64,000 nt of DNA from Micromonospora sp. NBC_01699 (lineage in GTDB: Bacteria > Actinomycetota > Actinomycetes > Mycobacteriales > Micromonosporaceae): the NCBI RefSeq assembly GCF_036250065.1, contig NZ_CP109199.1:4464001-4528000 (forward strand), read 5' to 3'. Shown piece after piece: positions 43,894-52,662 of the stretch. The stretch's first letter is position 1, and every line of letters begins with the position of its first letter. A program made the position numbers and the translations under genes. A model generated the notes under the pieces. That model was not told the DNA's origin. It searched no databases and was given only the letters and a program-made list of their open reading frames with translations.

Positions 43894-44532
43894 ATGATCC
43901 GTGTCTTCCTTCTCGACGACCACGAGGTCGTCCGCCGTGGCCTGGCCGACCTGTTGCAGAGCGCCGGTGACATCGAGGTGGTCGGCGAGTCGGGGCTGGC
44001 GCAGGAGGCCACGGCGCGCATACCGGCGCTGCGACCGGACGTGGCGATCCTGGACGCGCGGCTGCCCGACGGCAGTGGCATCGACGTGTGTCGCGAGGTA
44101 CGCGCCGTCGACTCGTCGATCCGGGGACTGATCCTCACCTCGTACGAGGACGACGAGGCGCTGTTCGCGGCGATCATGGCCGGCGCCCACGGGTACGTGC
44201 TCAAGCAGATCCGCGGCACCGACCTCGTCGACGCGGTACGCCGGGTCGCGGCGGGTCAGTCACTGCTCGACCCGGCGGTGACCCAACGGGTACTCGAACG
44301 CATCCGCAACGGCGTCGAGCAGCCGCGCGAACTCCGGACGCTGACCGAGCAGGAGCGGCGGATCCTGGAGTATGTCGCCGAGGGGCTGACCAACCGCGAG
44401 ATCGCCGCGAAGATGTTCCTCGCCGAGAAGACCGTCAAGAACTACGTGTCGAGCCTGCTGGCGAAGCTGGGCCTGGAGCGGCGTACGCAGGCCGCGGTGC
44501 TGGCCACCCGGCTGCTCGGCCAGCGCTCCTGA
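43894..44532 (+). CDS. devR: DevR/DosR-like response regulator
   Basis: A 212-residue NarL-family regulator. The receiver has D8 D9, phosphoacceptor Asp54 in AILDARLPDGSG (same number as in DosR) and Lys in YVLKQIRG. The C-terminal HTH shows the DosR signature LTEQERRILEYVAEGLTNRE and KTVKNYVSSLLAKLGLERRT. It lies convergent with the DevS-like kinase gene, 16 bp apart. By analogy it activates hypoxia/NO-response genes, here perhaps the Acg-like gene and the alcohol dehydrogenase. Confidence 0.9.
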   Translation: MIRVFLLDDHEVVRRGLADLLQSAGDIEVVGESGLAQEATARIPALRPDVAILDARLPDGSGIDVCREVRAVDSSIRGLILTSYEDDEALFAAIMAGAHGYVLKQIRGTDLVDAVRRVAAGQSLLDPAVTQRVLERIRNGVEQPRELRTLTEQERRILEYVAEGLTNREIAAKMFLAEKTVKNYVSSLLAKLGLERRTQAAVLATRLLGQRS

Positions 44533-44548
44533 GCGTCGGCCGACCTCG

Positions 44549-46276
44549 TCAGTCGCGTAGCGGCACGCTCCAGCGCACCAGGGTCCCGCGCGGTGCGGCG
44601 GCCGAAACCGCGAACTCGCCACCGCGGCCCACCGCACGCTCGCTCATGTTGACCAGGCCGCCGCGCGCCGCGTCGAGACCGGTGCCGATCCCGTCGTCCT
44701 CGACCGTGAGGGTGAGCCGGCCACGATCGACCCGGACCAGCACCGTCACCCGGGCGGCCCGCGCGTGGCGAACCGTGTTCGACAGCGCCTCCCGCAGCAC
44801 CGCCAGCAGGTCCGGACGTACGGCGTCGGGCACGGCGCTGTCGACCGGACCGGCGATCTCCAGCGCCGGCCGGAACCCGAGGGACTCGGCGGCGGCGTCG
44901 ACCGCGTCGCGGATCTCGGTCCGCAGGGCGGCACTCATCGGCGTACGGAGTTCGAAGATGGCCCGGCGGATGTCCCGGATCGTGGAGTCGAGCTCGTCGA
45001 CCGCGGCATTGATCCGCCGGCCGACCTCGGCCCTGGCCGTCAACGGGGCCGTGCTCTGCAACTGCAAGCCGGTGGCGAACAACCGCTGGATCACCACGTC
45101 GTGCAGGTCACGGGCGATCCGTTCGCGGTCCGCCAGGACGACGAGCAGTTCCCTCTCCTCCTGCGCGCGGGCGCGTTCCATCGCCAACGCCGCCTGCGCG
45201 GCGAAGCTGGCCAGCAGGGGCACGTCGTCCTCGCCCGGCCAGGACTGCCCGGCGGCGTTCGCCACGACCAGAACGCCGTGCAACGTCTCGGCCGCCGACA
45301 GCGGGGACACGATCGCCGGGCCGTCGGTGACCGGCACCGGCCAGGGCGCCACCTTGGCCAGACTCTCGACGATGATGTGGCGCCGCTCGGTCACCGAGGC
45401 GGCGAAGGTCGTCTCGGCCGCCGGCAGGACCGCTCCCACCAGCGGGGACACCGCCTCGCCGGCCACGTCGGCGACCTCGACCGTGAACTGCGCGGCCTCC
45501 TCGTCGTAGAGCAGCACGAGGACGAGCTCGGCGCCGGCGACCTCACGGGCGCGGCGGGCGACGAGGGCCAGCGCGTCGGTACGGCGGACCTCGCCGAGCA
45601 GCACGGTCGTGATCTCGGCGGTGGCGGCGAGCCAGCTCTCCCGGCGGTGCGCCACGGCGTACAGCCGGGCGTTCTCGATCGCGACACCCGCGGCGGCGGC
45701 GAGTGCGACGGCGATCTCCTCGTCGTCCTCGGTGAACTCCCCCGCGCCCTTCTTCCCGGCCAGGTAGAGATTGCCGAAGACCTGGTCGCGGATCCGGATC
45801 GGGGTGCCCAGGAAACCGTGCATCGGCGGATGACCGGGAGGAAAGCCGTACGACTGGGGATGCTCGGTGATGTCGGGCACGCGCACCGGTCGGGGGTCGG
45901 CGATCAGCAGCCCGAGTACGCCCCGTCCGCGCGGCAGGTCGCCGATGGTGGCGTGCTGCTCGGCGTCGATGCCGTGGGTGATGAACTCGGTCAGCAACCG
46001 ATCGGGGCCGATCACGCCGAGCGCGCCGTACCGGGCGTCGAGCAGTCCGCAGGCGGCCTCGACGATGCGCCGCAGGGTGGTCCGGAGGTCGAGATCGGTG
46101 CCGATCGCCACCACCGCGTCCAGCAGTGCACGCAGCCGCTCCCGACTGGTGACGACCTCGCCGACCCGGACGAGCATCTCGTGGAGCAGTTCGTCGAGCC
46201 GGACCCGGGACAGCGGACTGAGCCCCAGCGAGGGGCCGTCGCGACGGTCGTCCTCGGCGGGTCTCGGCACGTCCAT
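44549..46276 (-). CDS. devS: DevS/DosT-like haem-GAF sensor histidine kinase
   Basis: A 575-residue soluble kinase: GAF-A (residues about 60-200), GAF-B (220-370), HisKA_3 (RERIARDLHDVVIQRLFATG) and ATPase domain (REALSNTVRHARAARVTVLV; DDGIGTGLDAARGGLVNMSE). In GAF-A the segment GFPPGHPPM places a His at residue 149 and FGNLYL a Tyr at 171, the same numbers as the haem ligand His149 and distal Tyr171 of mycobacterial DevS. This supports gas (O2/NO/CO) or redox sensing by haem. Partner regulator: the convergent devR. Confidence 0.9.
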   Translation of the reverse strand: MDVPRPAEDDRRDGPSLGLSPLSRVRLDELLHEMLVRVGEVVTSRERLRALLDAVVAIGTDLDLRTTLRRIVEAACGLLDARYGALGVIGPDRLLTEFITHGIDAEQHATIGDLPRGRGVLGLLIADPRPVRVPDITEHPQSYGFPPGHPPMHGFLGTPIRIRDQVFGNLYLAGKKGAGEFTEDDEEIAVALAAAAGVAIENARLYAVAHRRESWLAATAEITTVLLGEVRRTDALALVARRAREVAGAELVLVLLYDEEAAQFTVEVADVAGEAVSPLVGAVLPAAETTFAASVTERRHIIVESLAKVAPWPVPVTDGPAIVSPLSAAETLHGVLVVANAAGQSWPGEDDVPLLASFAAQAALAMERARAQEERELLVVLADRERIARDLHDVVIQRLFATGLQLQSTAPLTARAEVGRRINAAVDELDSTIRDIRRAIFELRTPMSAALRTEIRDAVDAAAESLGFRPALEIAGPVDSAVPDAVRPDLLAVLREALSNTVRHARAARVTVLVRVDRGRLTLTVEDDGIGTGLDAARGGLVNMSERAVGRGGEFAVSAAAPRGTLVRWSVPLRD

Positions 46277-46494
46277 CCGCTGATGCTAGCTGGCAGCCGC
46301 CGAGCCGGTCCTGCCGCGCTCCCGGCGGCCCGGACGCCGGGCGGTCGTCGTCTGCCGTGCCTTCGCCCTCTCGGCAGCCGGCTTCAACGGCGAGCGAACG
46401 CTCAACTGGATTTTCGGGTTCAGATGCGTGCCGATATCGCAATTGGAACAATCTGGATGAGTCCCAGGTCAGTGGGACAAGGGAGGCCAGGACA

Positions 46495-47535
46495 ATGAAG
46501 GCGCTCGTCTACGGCGGCCCAGGAGAGCGCAGTTGGACGACGACCCCCGATCCGCAGGTCGTCGAGCCGACCGACGCGATCATTCGGGTCGATACGGCCA
46601 CCATCTGCGGGACCGACCTGCACATCCTCGGCGGTGCCGTCCCGGAGGTCCAGCCGGGGAGGATTCTCGGCCACGAGGCGGTGGGCACCGTAACGGAGGT
46701 CGGCGCCGCCGTGACCACGGTACGTCCCGGCGACCGGGTCCTCGCCTCGTGCATCTCCGCCTGTGGACGCTGCCGCTTCTGTCGCTCGGGCAGCTACGGC
46801 CAGTGCGTCAACGGCGGCGGGTGGATACTGGGCCACCTGGTCGACGGCGTACAGGCGGAGTACGCCCGGATCCCGTTCGCCGACCTGTCCACGTACCCAC
46901 TGCCGGAGGCCGTCACCGACGAGGCGGCCATCCTGCTCGCGGACATCCTGCCGACCGCGTACGAGGTCGGTGTGCTCAACGGGCAGGTCCGGCCGGGCGA
47001 CACCGTCGTGATCGTCGGAATGGGCCCGATCGGGCTCGCCGCCATCCTGACCGCCCGCCTCTACTCGCCCACGCACATCATCGCCGTCGACAAGGCCGAA
47101 CGCCGGTTACAGGCCGCCCGGCACCTCGGCGCGGACATCACGGTGGCGCCCGACGACGATGCGCAGAAGGTGGTGCGGTCGGTCACCGGCGGACTCGGTG
47201 CCGACGTCGCCATGGAGGCGGTCGGGGCGCCCGAGGCGTTCGAACTCTGCACCACCCTGGTACGGCCGGGCGGCCGGGTCGCCAACATCGGCGTGCACGG
47301 CGCTCCGGCCGTGCTGCACCTGGAGGAACTCTGGGCACGCGATGTCACCATCACCACCGGACTGGTCGACACGAACACCATCCCGGTGCTGCTGGGGATG
47401 CTCGCCGCCGGGCAGTTCGACGTCGGCGAGCTGGTGACCCACCGGTTCCGGCTGGACGAGATCATGCACGCGTACGACGAATTCTCCCAGCCCGGGCGGA
47501 GTGGCGCGCTCAAGGTGCTGCTGAACCGTACCTGA
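46495..47535 (+). CDS. Zinc-dependent medium-chain alcohol dehydrogenase
   Basis: 346 residues. Catalytic zinc ligands are Cys in TICGTDLHIL and His-Glu in GHEAVG; structural zinc cysteines are in SACGRCRFCRSGSYGQC. The NAD-binding motif is VGMGPIGLAAI with Asp at the end of strand 2 (IIAVDK), favouring NAD. GGGAGG precedes the ATG; the frame is open upstream without coding bias. It is divergent from devS, suggesting membership of the hypoxia response. A dyad GTCCCA-N6-TGGGAC sits 17 bp before the start. Confidence 0.9.
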   Translation: MKALVYGGPGERSWTTTPDPQVVEPTDAIIRVDTATICGTDLHILGGAVPEVQPGRILGHEAVGTVTEVGAAVTTVRPGDRVLASCISACGRCRFCRSGSYGQCVNGGGWILGHLVDGVQAEYARIPFADLSTYPLPEAVTDEAAILLADILPTAYEVGVLNGQVRPGDTVVIVGMGPIGLAAILTARLYSPTHIIAVDKAERRLQAARHLGADITVAPDDDAQKVVRSVTGGLGADVAMEAVGAPEAFELCTTLVRPGGRVANIGVHGAPAVLHLEELWARDVTITTGLVDTNTIPVLLGMLAAGQFDVGELVTHRFRLDEIMHAYDEFSQPGRSGALKVLLNRT

Positions 47536-47706
47536 TCCCGCCCGGTCATGCCGCCCAAACGCGCCGGAGCACTCGGCAGGCGCGCACCTTTCGAGGTTTC
47601 TCGGATGCCGCAGAATAGAGCATTTCCCGAGGGCTGACCTCATCAGATGAAGCGAAGTCGATATGAGGACGATTACCTATACGGAAATGCATTCCCATGA
47701 ATATCA

Positions 47707-48120
47707 TTGGGCCCCTGTGTGGCAGCGCTCCTGCCGGCCAGCGCCGCACAGGCGGCGGTCGGCTCCTACACCGCCACACCCAGTGGCGGCACGGTCTACC
47801 GGACCAACACCGTCTACACCAGCTCGTACGCGAGCAACCCGGGAATTATCCCCGCAGGCGCGACCATCACCGGCGTGACGTGGCAGTTCACCCTCGGGGA
47901 CTACCCGTCGAACCTGACCCGGCAGCTGTGCAACAACCAGCGGTGCGAAACCCTCTGGACCTTCGGCGGAAACTCGGGTACGTCGACCTATTTCAACGGC
48001 GATCCGGCCGTCAACAGTTGGCGCTACGAATTCGTCCTGGTGTTCGGCACCGGATCCCGCGTGATCAATCCACCGGTGTACGCCTACACGCACAGCGTCG
48101 GCGTCTCCTACCAGTACTGA
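47707..48120 (+). CDS. Small secreted protein of unknown function, uncertain start
   Basis: 137 residues from a TTG, beginning VAALLPASAAQAAV, which looks like the end of a signal peptide, then a beta-rich Thr/Ser/Tyr domain (YTATPSGGTVYRTNTVYTSS, TWQFTLGDYPSNL) with two Cys (NNQRCE). The signal is too short and an in-frame TGA lies at 47698, so the N-terminus may be frameshifted relative to the ATG at 47697. No known domain recognised. The next gene follows after nine bases. Confidence 0.5.
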   Translation: MGPCVAALLPASAAQAAVGSYTATPSGGTVYRTNTVYTSSYASNPGIIPAGATITGVTWQFTLGDYPSNLTRQLCNNQRCETLWTFGGNSGTSTYFNGDPAVNSWRYEFVLVFGTGSRVINPPVYAYTHSVGVSYQY

Positions 48121-48129
48121 GGGGAAGCC

Positions 48130-48495
48130 GTGCATCACATCGGCAGGAAATTGGCCGCCGCCGCGACCGCGATCGGACTCATCGGGGCCGCCGCCGTCAC
48201 GATCAGCACTGGCCCGGCCAACGCCGCCACCGGCACGCTGATCCTCACCGCGTACAGCGCTAACGGCCTTGTCGCGGTCACCACCACCCTGACCGACCCG
48301 ACCAACGGCGCCTGTTACCCGATCAACCAGCCCACCGGTCTGCTGGCCTGGACCGCCCGCAGCACCCTCGACCGGGCCGTCCAGGTCTCCTACGGCCCGG
48401 CCTGCACCAACAGCGCGACTCGGGTGGTCTACCCGTACGTCAACGAGTCGATCGGTTGGATCTCGAATCCGCAGACCGTGAAGATCGGACTGTGA
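48130..48495 (+). CDS. Small secreted protein of unknown function
   Basis: 121 residues from GTG with GGGG upstream. Signal peptide RKLAAAATAIGLIGAAAVTI, cleavage near ANAA. The mature part (about 88 residues) is beta-rich with two Cys (ACYPIN, PACTNS) that may pair. Probably in an operon with the preceding secreted protein, but I recognise no family. Confidence 0.6.
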   Translation: MHHIGRKLAAAATAIGLIGAAAVTISTGPANAATGTLILTAYSANGLVAVTTTLTDPTNGACYPINQPTGLLAWTARSTLDRAVQVSYGPACTNSATRVVYPYVNESIGWISNPQTVKIGL

Positions 48496-48521
48496 CCGAC
48501 CGACGCCCGGTCGACACACCT

Positions 48522-48557
48522 GCCGCCGGGCCGGGGACGCTGCCCCGGCCCGGCGGC
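48522..48557. terminator. Terminator between convergent genes
   Basis: A perfect 15-bp stem GCCGCCGGGCCGGGG / CCCCGGCCCGGCGGC with a 6-base loop, 27 bp past the secreted-protein stop. Confidence 0.8.
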
Positions 48558-48662
48558 GCCGTCGACGGGATCGCCACGCCTACATCGTCGCCCTGGCCGC
48601 CGACGCCCGCTTCGCCGGACGCACCGGCGAGGGTGGGGCAGAGCGGTTCGCGGGACAGTCCC

Positions 48663-49127
48663 CTACTCGGGGCTCCTGGATCCCAGGAAGAGTCCGAGGG
48701 CTTCGACGACGAGGCGGTGGTCGTCGAGTTGGGGCAGGCCCGAGACGGTGACGGTGCCGACCGGGCCGGTGCCCCTGAGGATGATCGGGAAGCAGCCGCC
48801 GTGTGCCGCGTACCGGGCCGGGTCGAGGTGGGGCTGTTGGTCGAAGGTGGTGCCGCGGTCGCGGTAGGTCTGGCCGACGAGGTAGGAGCTGTGCCCGAAC
48901 CGGCGGACGACGCGGATCTTGCGTTCGATCCAGTCGTCGTTGTCGGCCGAGGTGCCGGGCAGCGCGTAGTGAAAGAGCTGGTGGTCGCCTCGACGGATGT
49001 CGACGGTGACCGGGTGGCCGCGCTCCCGGGCCAGTCCGACCAGGTGATTGCCCAGGTCCCAGGCGTCCTCGTGGTCAAAGCGGTCGAACTGGAGGCGTTC
49101 TTCTTGCTCCTGAAGCTCTGGCAGCAC
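48663..49127 (-). CDS. UPF0303/HbpS-like (DUF336-related) protein
   Basis: A 154-residue cytoplasmic protein matching the UPF0303 family, related to GlcG/HbpS haem-binding proteins. Conserved parts: HEDAWDLGNHLVGLARERGH, VTVDIRRGDHQLFHYALPGT, NDDWIERKIRVVRRFGHSSY and GGCFPIILRGTGPVGTVTVS. GTG 49127 has GGGAG upstream. Biochemical role uncertain. Confidence 0.82.
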   Translation of the reverse strand: MLPELQEQEERLQFDRFDHEDAWDLGNHLVGLARERGHPVTVDIRRGDHQLFHYALPGTSADNDDWIERKIRVVRRFGHSSYLVGQTYRDRGTTFDQQPHLDPARYAAHGGCFPIILRGTGPVGTVTVSGLPQLDDHRLVVEALGLFLGSRSPE

Positions 49128-49574
49128 GGCGTACCGCTCCCTTCCTCGATCGTCGCCACGATCTAAACAGAGCAGGACCGGCGAGTGGTCCCACGGTCGG
49201 CGGGTGCGTCCGGCGCACCGTCACCCACCGTGGCCGCGAGGGCTGGCGGAGCGGTTCGGTGGCCGACCGGATGCGTGTCCGGAAATGACGCAGATGGATG
49301 TCGAGTTTCGCGTGGGTGATCTCACGGCTAGCATCCCGATAACAACGCATCTGCCCTGTTAGTGGTGAAGCCAGACCCACAACGGGTTCCTGGAGAGATA
49401 TTTTTCACGTCTTCAATCTTCGGCACTTCTATTGACTATTACGGATGTAACAATCCGCAAGATCACAAGGTTTCAGGACTTCGATATTGCCTATTGTCAT
49501 TTGATCACCGCGCGCGCGATGATCTCCTGCGGATCGGGTCGGACTCGCCGGGACCGGCGGGAAGGGATGCACTC
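49128..49574. promoter_or_regulatory. Upstream region of the kynurenine/NRPS cluster
   Basis: 447 bp without a gene, with a markedly AT-rich part at 49370-49500 just before the dioxygenase gene, in contrast to its surroundings. A TTGACT at 49432-49437 could be a -35 element, but I find no good -10 at the right spacing. Likely holds promoters for both flanking genes. Confidence 0.4.
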
Positions 49575-50288
49575 GTGAAGCAGAAAAACGATGGACCTAC
49601 GCTGGCCGGCGAGGGTGACACCGACTATGCCCGCTACATGCGTACGGAGGTGCTGCTCGACCTGCAACGGCGGCCCGAGGAGGTTGTTCACCGTGATGAA
49701 CTGCTCTTTCAGGTGGCGCACCAGTCCACCGAACTGTGGCTCAAACTGGCGGCGGCCGAGCTGACCGAGGCGGTCGCGCGGATCGACGCGGGCGAGCCGG
49801 CACCCGCCGAGCTCCTGCTCGGCCGGGCGATCCTCGCCGTACGGCTGGTCACCGACCAGCTGGAGATGCTGGCGCGGCTCACCCCGGCGGACTTCCAGGC
49901 GCTGCAACCGGCACTCGGCAACGGCTCGGGTGCGGAGTCCCCGGGCTGGCGGCAGACCCAGGCCGCGAGCCGCAGGCTGGCCCGGGCGTTCGTCAGGTAC
50001 CTCGCCGCGCTGGAGATCGACCTCGTGACGCTCTACTCGCGGGAACCGTCCGATCCCGTCCACCGCCTCGCCGAGGCGATGGTGGAGTGGGACGATCGGG
50101 TCTCGCTCTGGCGGGTGCACCACTACAAGCTCGCCGTCCGGGTCGGCAGCCACGGTGTCATCGGCACCCCGGGCAGCCCCTCGGGCATGCTCGCCAAGCT
50201 CATCGACCACCGCTTCTTCCCCGAACTGTGGCAGGCACGCGCGAGCCACGCCCGGGGCGGCCCGACGGGCGAGGCTTGCCTTGCATGA
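49575..50288 (+). CDS. Tryptophan 2,3-dioxygenase-like haem enzyme
   Basis: A 237-residue protein of the TDO family, which opens the indole ring of tryptophan to N-formylkynurenine. The distal His lies in ELLFQVAHQSTELWLKLAAA (matching HQ-x-x-ELW of TDO). The proximal His region is WRVHHYKLAVRVGSHG, and the end shows FFPELWQAR. The substrate-carboxylate loop (GTGGT in TDO) reads GTPGSPSG, a change that could alter specificity. It is shorter than housekeeping TDO (about 280). GTG 49575 follows GAAGGGATG. First gene of the cluster; the next gene overlaps by 8 bp. Confidence 0.8.
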   Translation: MKQKNDGPTLAGEGDTDYARYMRTEVLLDLQRRPEEVVHRDELLFQVAHQSTELWLKLAAAELTEAVARIDAGEPAPAELLLGRAILAVRLVTDQLEMLARLTPADFQALQPALGNGSGAESPGWRQTQAASRRLARAFVRYLAALEIDLVTLYSREPSDPVHRLAEAMVEWDDRVSLWRVHHYKLAVRVGSHGVIGTPGSPSGMLAKLIDHRFFPELWQARASHARGGPTGEACLA

Positions 50289-52662
50289 GCTGACGAGCTG
50301 GCTGTCGGCCGGAGCGGACCCCGACACCTTCCCCTATGCGCCAGTCCTGGCCGCGTTCCACCGGACCGGCAAGCACTTCGTCGCCGACGACCTGCTCGTC
50401 CTTCTCGACCGGAGCCGAACGGCGGCCAACACAGCGCCCAGCGCCGCGACGGAGTTCCTGCGGAACTTCCTCGACGTCGCGCTCGACAAGTGGGACGGCC
50501 GGTACGACTACCGGAGCTACCTGGCGCTGAGCCTGCTCTCGATGCCCGGCGAGGAGTCCGCCGACGCACCGGGGAACGACCGACGACGGCAACACGACCG
50601 ACTCTACGTGCAGCTCATCGCCGATGCCCTGGCCTTCGAGTCGGCGGCCGAGGCGCGCAGCACCGAGCTGTTCCCCCTGCAACGTCCGGAACCGGCCCTG
50701 GTCGCGAAGCGCTACCGGCTCGGGATCCGGGCGGTGTCGCCGGCCCTGGCCCGCCTGGGTCGACCCGCCCCGGTCGAACACCCGGACCCGGCGGCCACGG
50801 TGGCCGCGCTGCACGCCGCGGTGGTCGCCGACCAGAGCGCCACGGAGCGGCGTGAGCTGGAACTCGGCATGCAGCCGGTCTACCTGGTGCACGACGAGTA
50901 CATGTTCATCCGGGTGCTCCAGGCGTACGAGTCCACCTTCGCGTCGCTCGCCGGCGAGCTGCGGGCGACGATCGACGACCTGGCCGACGGGGTCCCGCAG
51001 GCTGCGGCCGAACGGCTGGCGTACGCCCGAGAGCTGCTCGACAGTGCCGCGCCGCTGTTCTCGCTCATGGCGACCATGCAGCCGGACTCGTTCCGCGCGT
51101 TCCGCGTCTACACCGAGGGGGCCAGCGCCATCCAGTCCCGGTCCTACAAGCTGGTGGAGTCGCTGTGTCGCTCGCCGGAGGCGCCGCGGCTGTCCTCCGC
51201 GGCGTACGAGTCGGTGCCGGAGGTGCGGGACCGGGTGCTGGCCGGACAGCCCTCGATCGAGCAGGCGTACGACGAGGCGAGCCGGCTCGGCCGCCTGGGG
51301 GAATCGGACCGCCGCCTCCTTCGAGCCCGGATGGGCGAGTTCGCGAACGTTCTCACCCAGTGGCGCCAGACCCACTACCGGATCGCCGTACGGATGCTCG
51401 GCGACCGTACCGGCACCGGGTACACCGAGGGCACGCCATATCTGGCGGTCGCCCGCTCCATACCAGTGTTCAGCACGCCAGACCCTGCGAGGCGAGCCCA
51501 GATGAACGAATCCCGACAACATCCCACCCAGATACAGACGGCGCTCCGTGACCAATTTCCATTGTTAAAAACCTGTGTCTATCTCAACAACAACTCCACC
51601 GGTGCCGTTCCGCAGGGTGCGGAGCACGTCCTGACACACTACTGGCAAACACTGCGTACGTGGCGCGATGACGTCTGGGAAGGTTGGCACGACGGCCTCC
51701 AGAAATACACCGACGCGTTGGCGGCGTTCATCGGCGCCCCGGCCGGCAGCGTGATCACCGACGCCAACCTGAGCACCCTGCTGGGTCGGATCGCCTCCTG
51801 CTTCGACTACACCGCACCCCGCAACCGGGTGGTGACGACCGACCTGGAGTTCCCCACCATCCCGTTCATCTGGAACGCGTTCCGCCGGTACGGCGCAGAC
51901 CCGGACGTGGTCGGCTCGGGCGGTCCGCAGCTGGACGAGGAGGCGCTGCTGCGGCGGATCGACGAACGGACCCTGCTCGTGTGCGTACCGCACGCCAGCT
52001 ACTCCTCCGGGGCCACCATCGACCTGGCCCGGCTGGTGAAACACGCACACGACGTCGGCGCCCTGGTGATCGTCGACGCCTTCCAGAGCGTCGGGATCAT
52101 GCCGCTCGACGTCACGGCGCTCGGCGTCGACTTCGTCCTCGGCGGCGCGCACAAGTGGATGTGTGGCGTCGGCAACGCCTTCCTGTACGTACGCCCGGAT
52201 CTGCTGCCCGGCCTCGAACCCGCGGCGACCGGCTGGCAGGCGGGCGACCGGGCACTGACCTTCCAGCCGTCGACGGGCTGGGCGCCCGACGCGCGGCGGT
52301 TCGCTGGCGGCACACCGTTCCCGCTCACCTCGCTCGTCTCCCAGGTCGGCCTGGACCTGCTGGCCAGTGTCGGTATCGAGGCCATCCGGGCCCACTCGCT
52401 GGCATGCACGGACCGGATCCTCACGCGGGCGCAGGCGGCCGGCATCCCGGTGATCAGCCCGACCGAGCCGGACCGACGCGGCGGCGTGGTGTGTCTGGAC
52501 GTCCCCGACGGTGAGGCGGTCAAGCGCCGGCTGGCCCAGCGGAACATGATCTGTAGTTGGCGCGGCTACCTGCGGATCGGCCCGCACGTCTACAACACGC
52601 TGGACGAGATCGACGAGTTCATGGACGCGCTTGAGCACGTCTCGCGCGAGGGCCGGCGATGA
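50281..52662 (+). CDS. Fusion of PrnB-like haem-dioxygenase domain and kynureninase-like PLP enzyme
   Basis: 793 residues in one uninterrupted frame. Residues 1-400 match the PrnB-type (DUF1864) branch of the indoleamine/tryptophan dioxygenase superfamily: HDEYMFIRVLQAYESTFASL, QWRQTHYRIAVRMLGDRTGT, GYTEGTPYL. Residues 408-793 are a class V aminotransferase-fold enzyme, kynureninase-like: YLNNNSTGAVPQG, DAFQSVGIMPLDV, PLP Lys in GGAHKWMCGVGNAFLYVRP, RIGPHVYNTLDEIDEF. An internal ATG (51502) with GAGG upstream could give a separate PLP enzyme. TTG 50281 overlaps the TDO stop. Together with TDO it could convert tryptophan to an anthranilate or alanine-cleaved product. No formamidase is seen. 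Confidence 0.75.
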   Translation: MHELTSWLSAGADPDTFPYAPVLAAFHRTGKHFVADDLLVLLDRSRTAANTAPSAATEFLRNFLDVALDKWDGRYDYRSYLALSLLSMPGEESADAPGNDRRRQHDRLYVQLIADALAFESAAEARSTELFPLQRPEPALVAKRYRLGIRAVSPALARLGRPAPVEHPDPAATVAALHAAVVADQSATERRELELGMQPVYLVHDEYMFIRVLQAYESTFASLAGELRATIDDLADGVPQAAAERLAYARELLDSAAPLFSLMATMQPDSFRAFRVYTEGASAIQSRSYKLVESLCRSPEAPRLSSAAYESVPEVRDRVLAGQPSIEQAYDEASRLGRLGESDRRLLRARMGEFANVLTQWRQTHYRIAVRMLGDRTGTGYTEGTPYLAVARSIPVFSTPDPARRAQMNESRQHPTQIQTALRDQFPLLKTCVYLNNNSTGAVPQGAEHVLTHYWQTLRTWRDDVWEGWHDGLQKYTDALAAFIGAPAGSVITDANLSTLLGRIASCFDYTAPRNRVVTTDLEFPTIPFIWNAFRRYGADPDVVGSGGPQLDEEALLRRIDERTLLVCVPHASYSSGATIDLARLVKHAHDVGALVIVDAFQSVGIMPLDVTALGVDFVLGGAHKWMCGVGNAFLYVRPDLLPGLEPAATGWQAGDRALTFQPSTGWAPDARRFAGGTPFPLTSLVSQVGLDLLASVGIEAIRAHSLACTDRILTRAQAAGIPVISPTEPDRRGGVVCLDVPDGEAVKRRLAQRNMICSWRGYLRIGPHVYNTLDEIDEFMDALEHVSREGRR

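Noticed and set aside
46461-46478. GTCCCA-N6-TGGGAC as a DevR box before the alcohol dehydrogenase
   Set aside because: The half-sites have the opposite orientation to the DevR box (GGGAC...GTCCC), so it is not counted as one.
50285-50287. ATG in ATGA overlap as start of the PrnB-kynureninase gene
   Set aside because: In that frame a stop follows after one more codon; the correct frame starts with TTG 50281.
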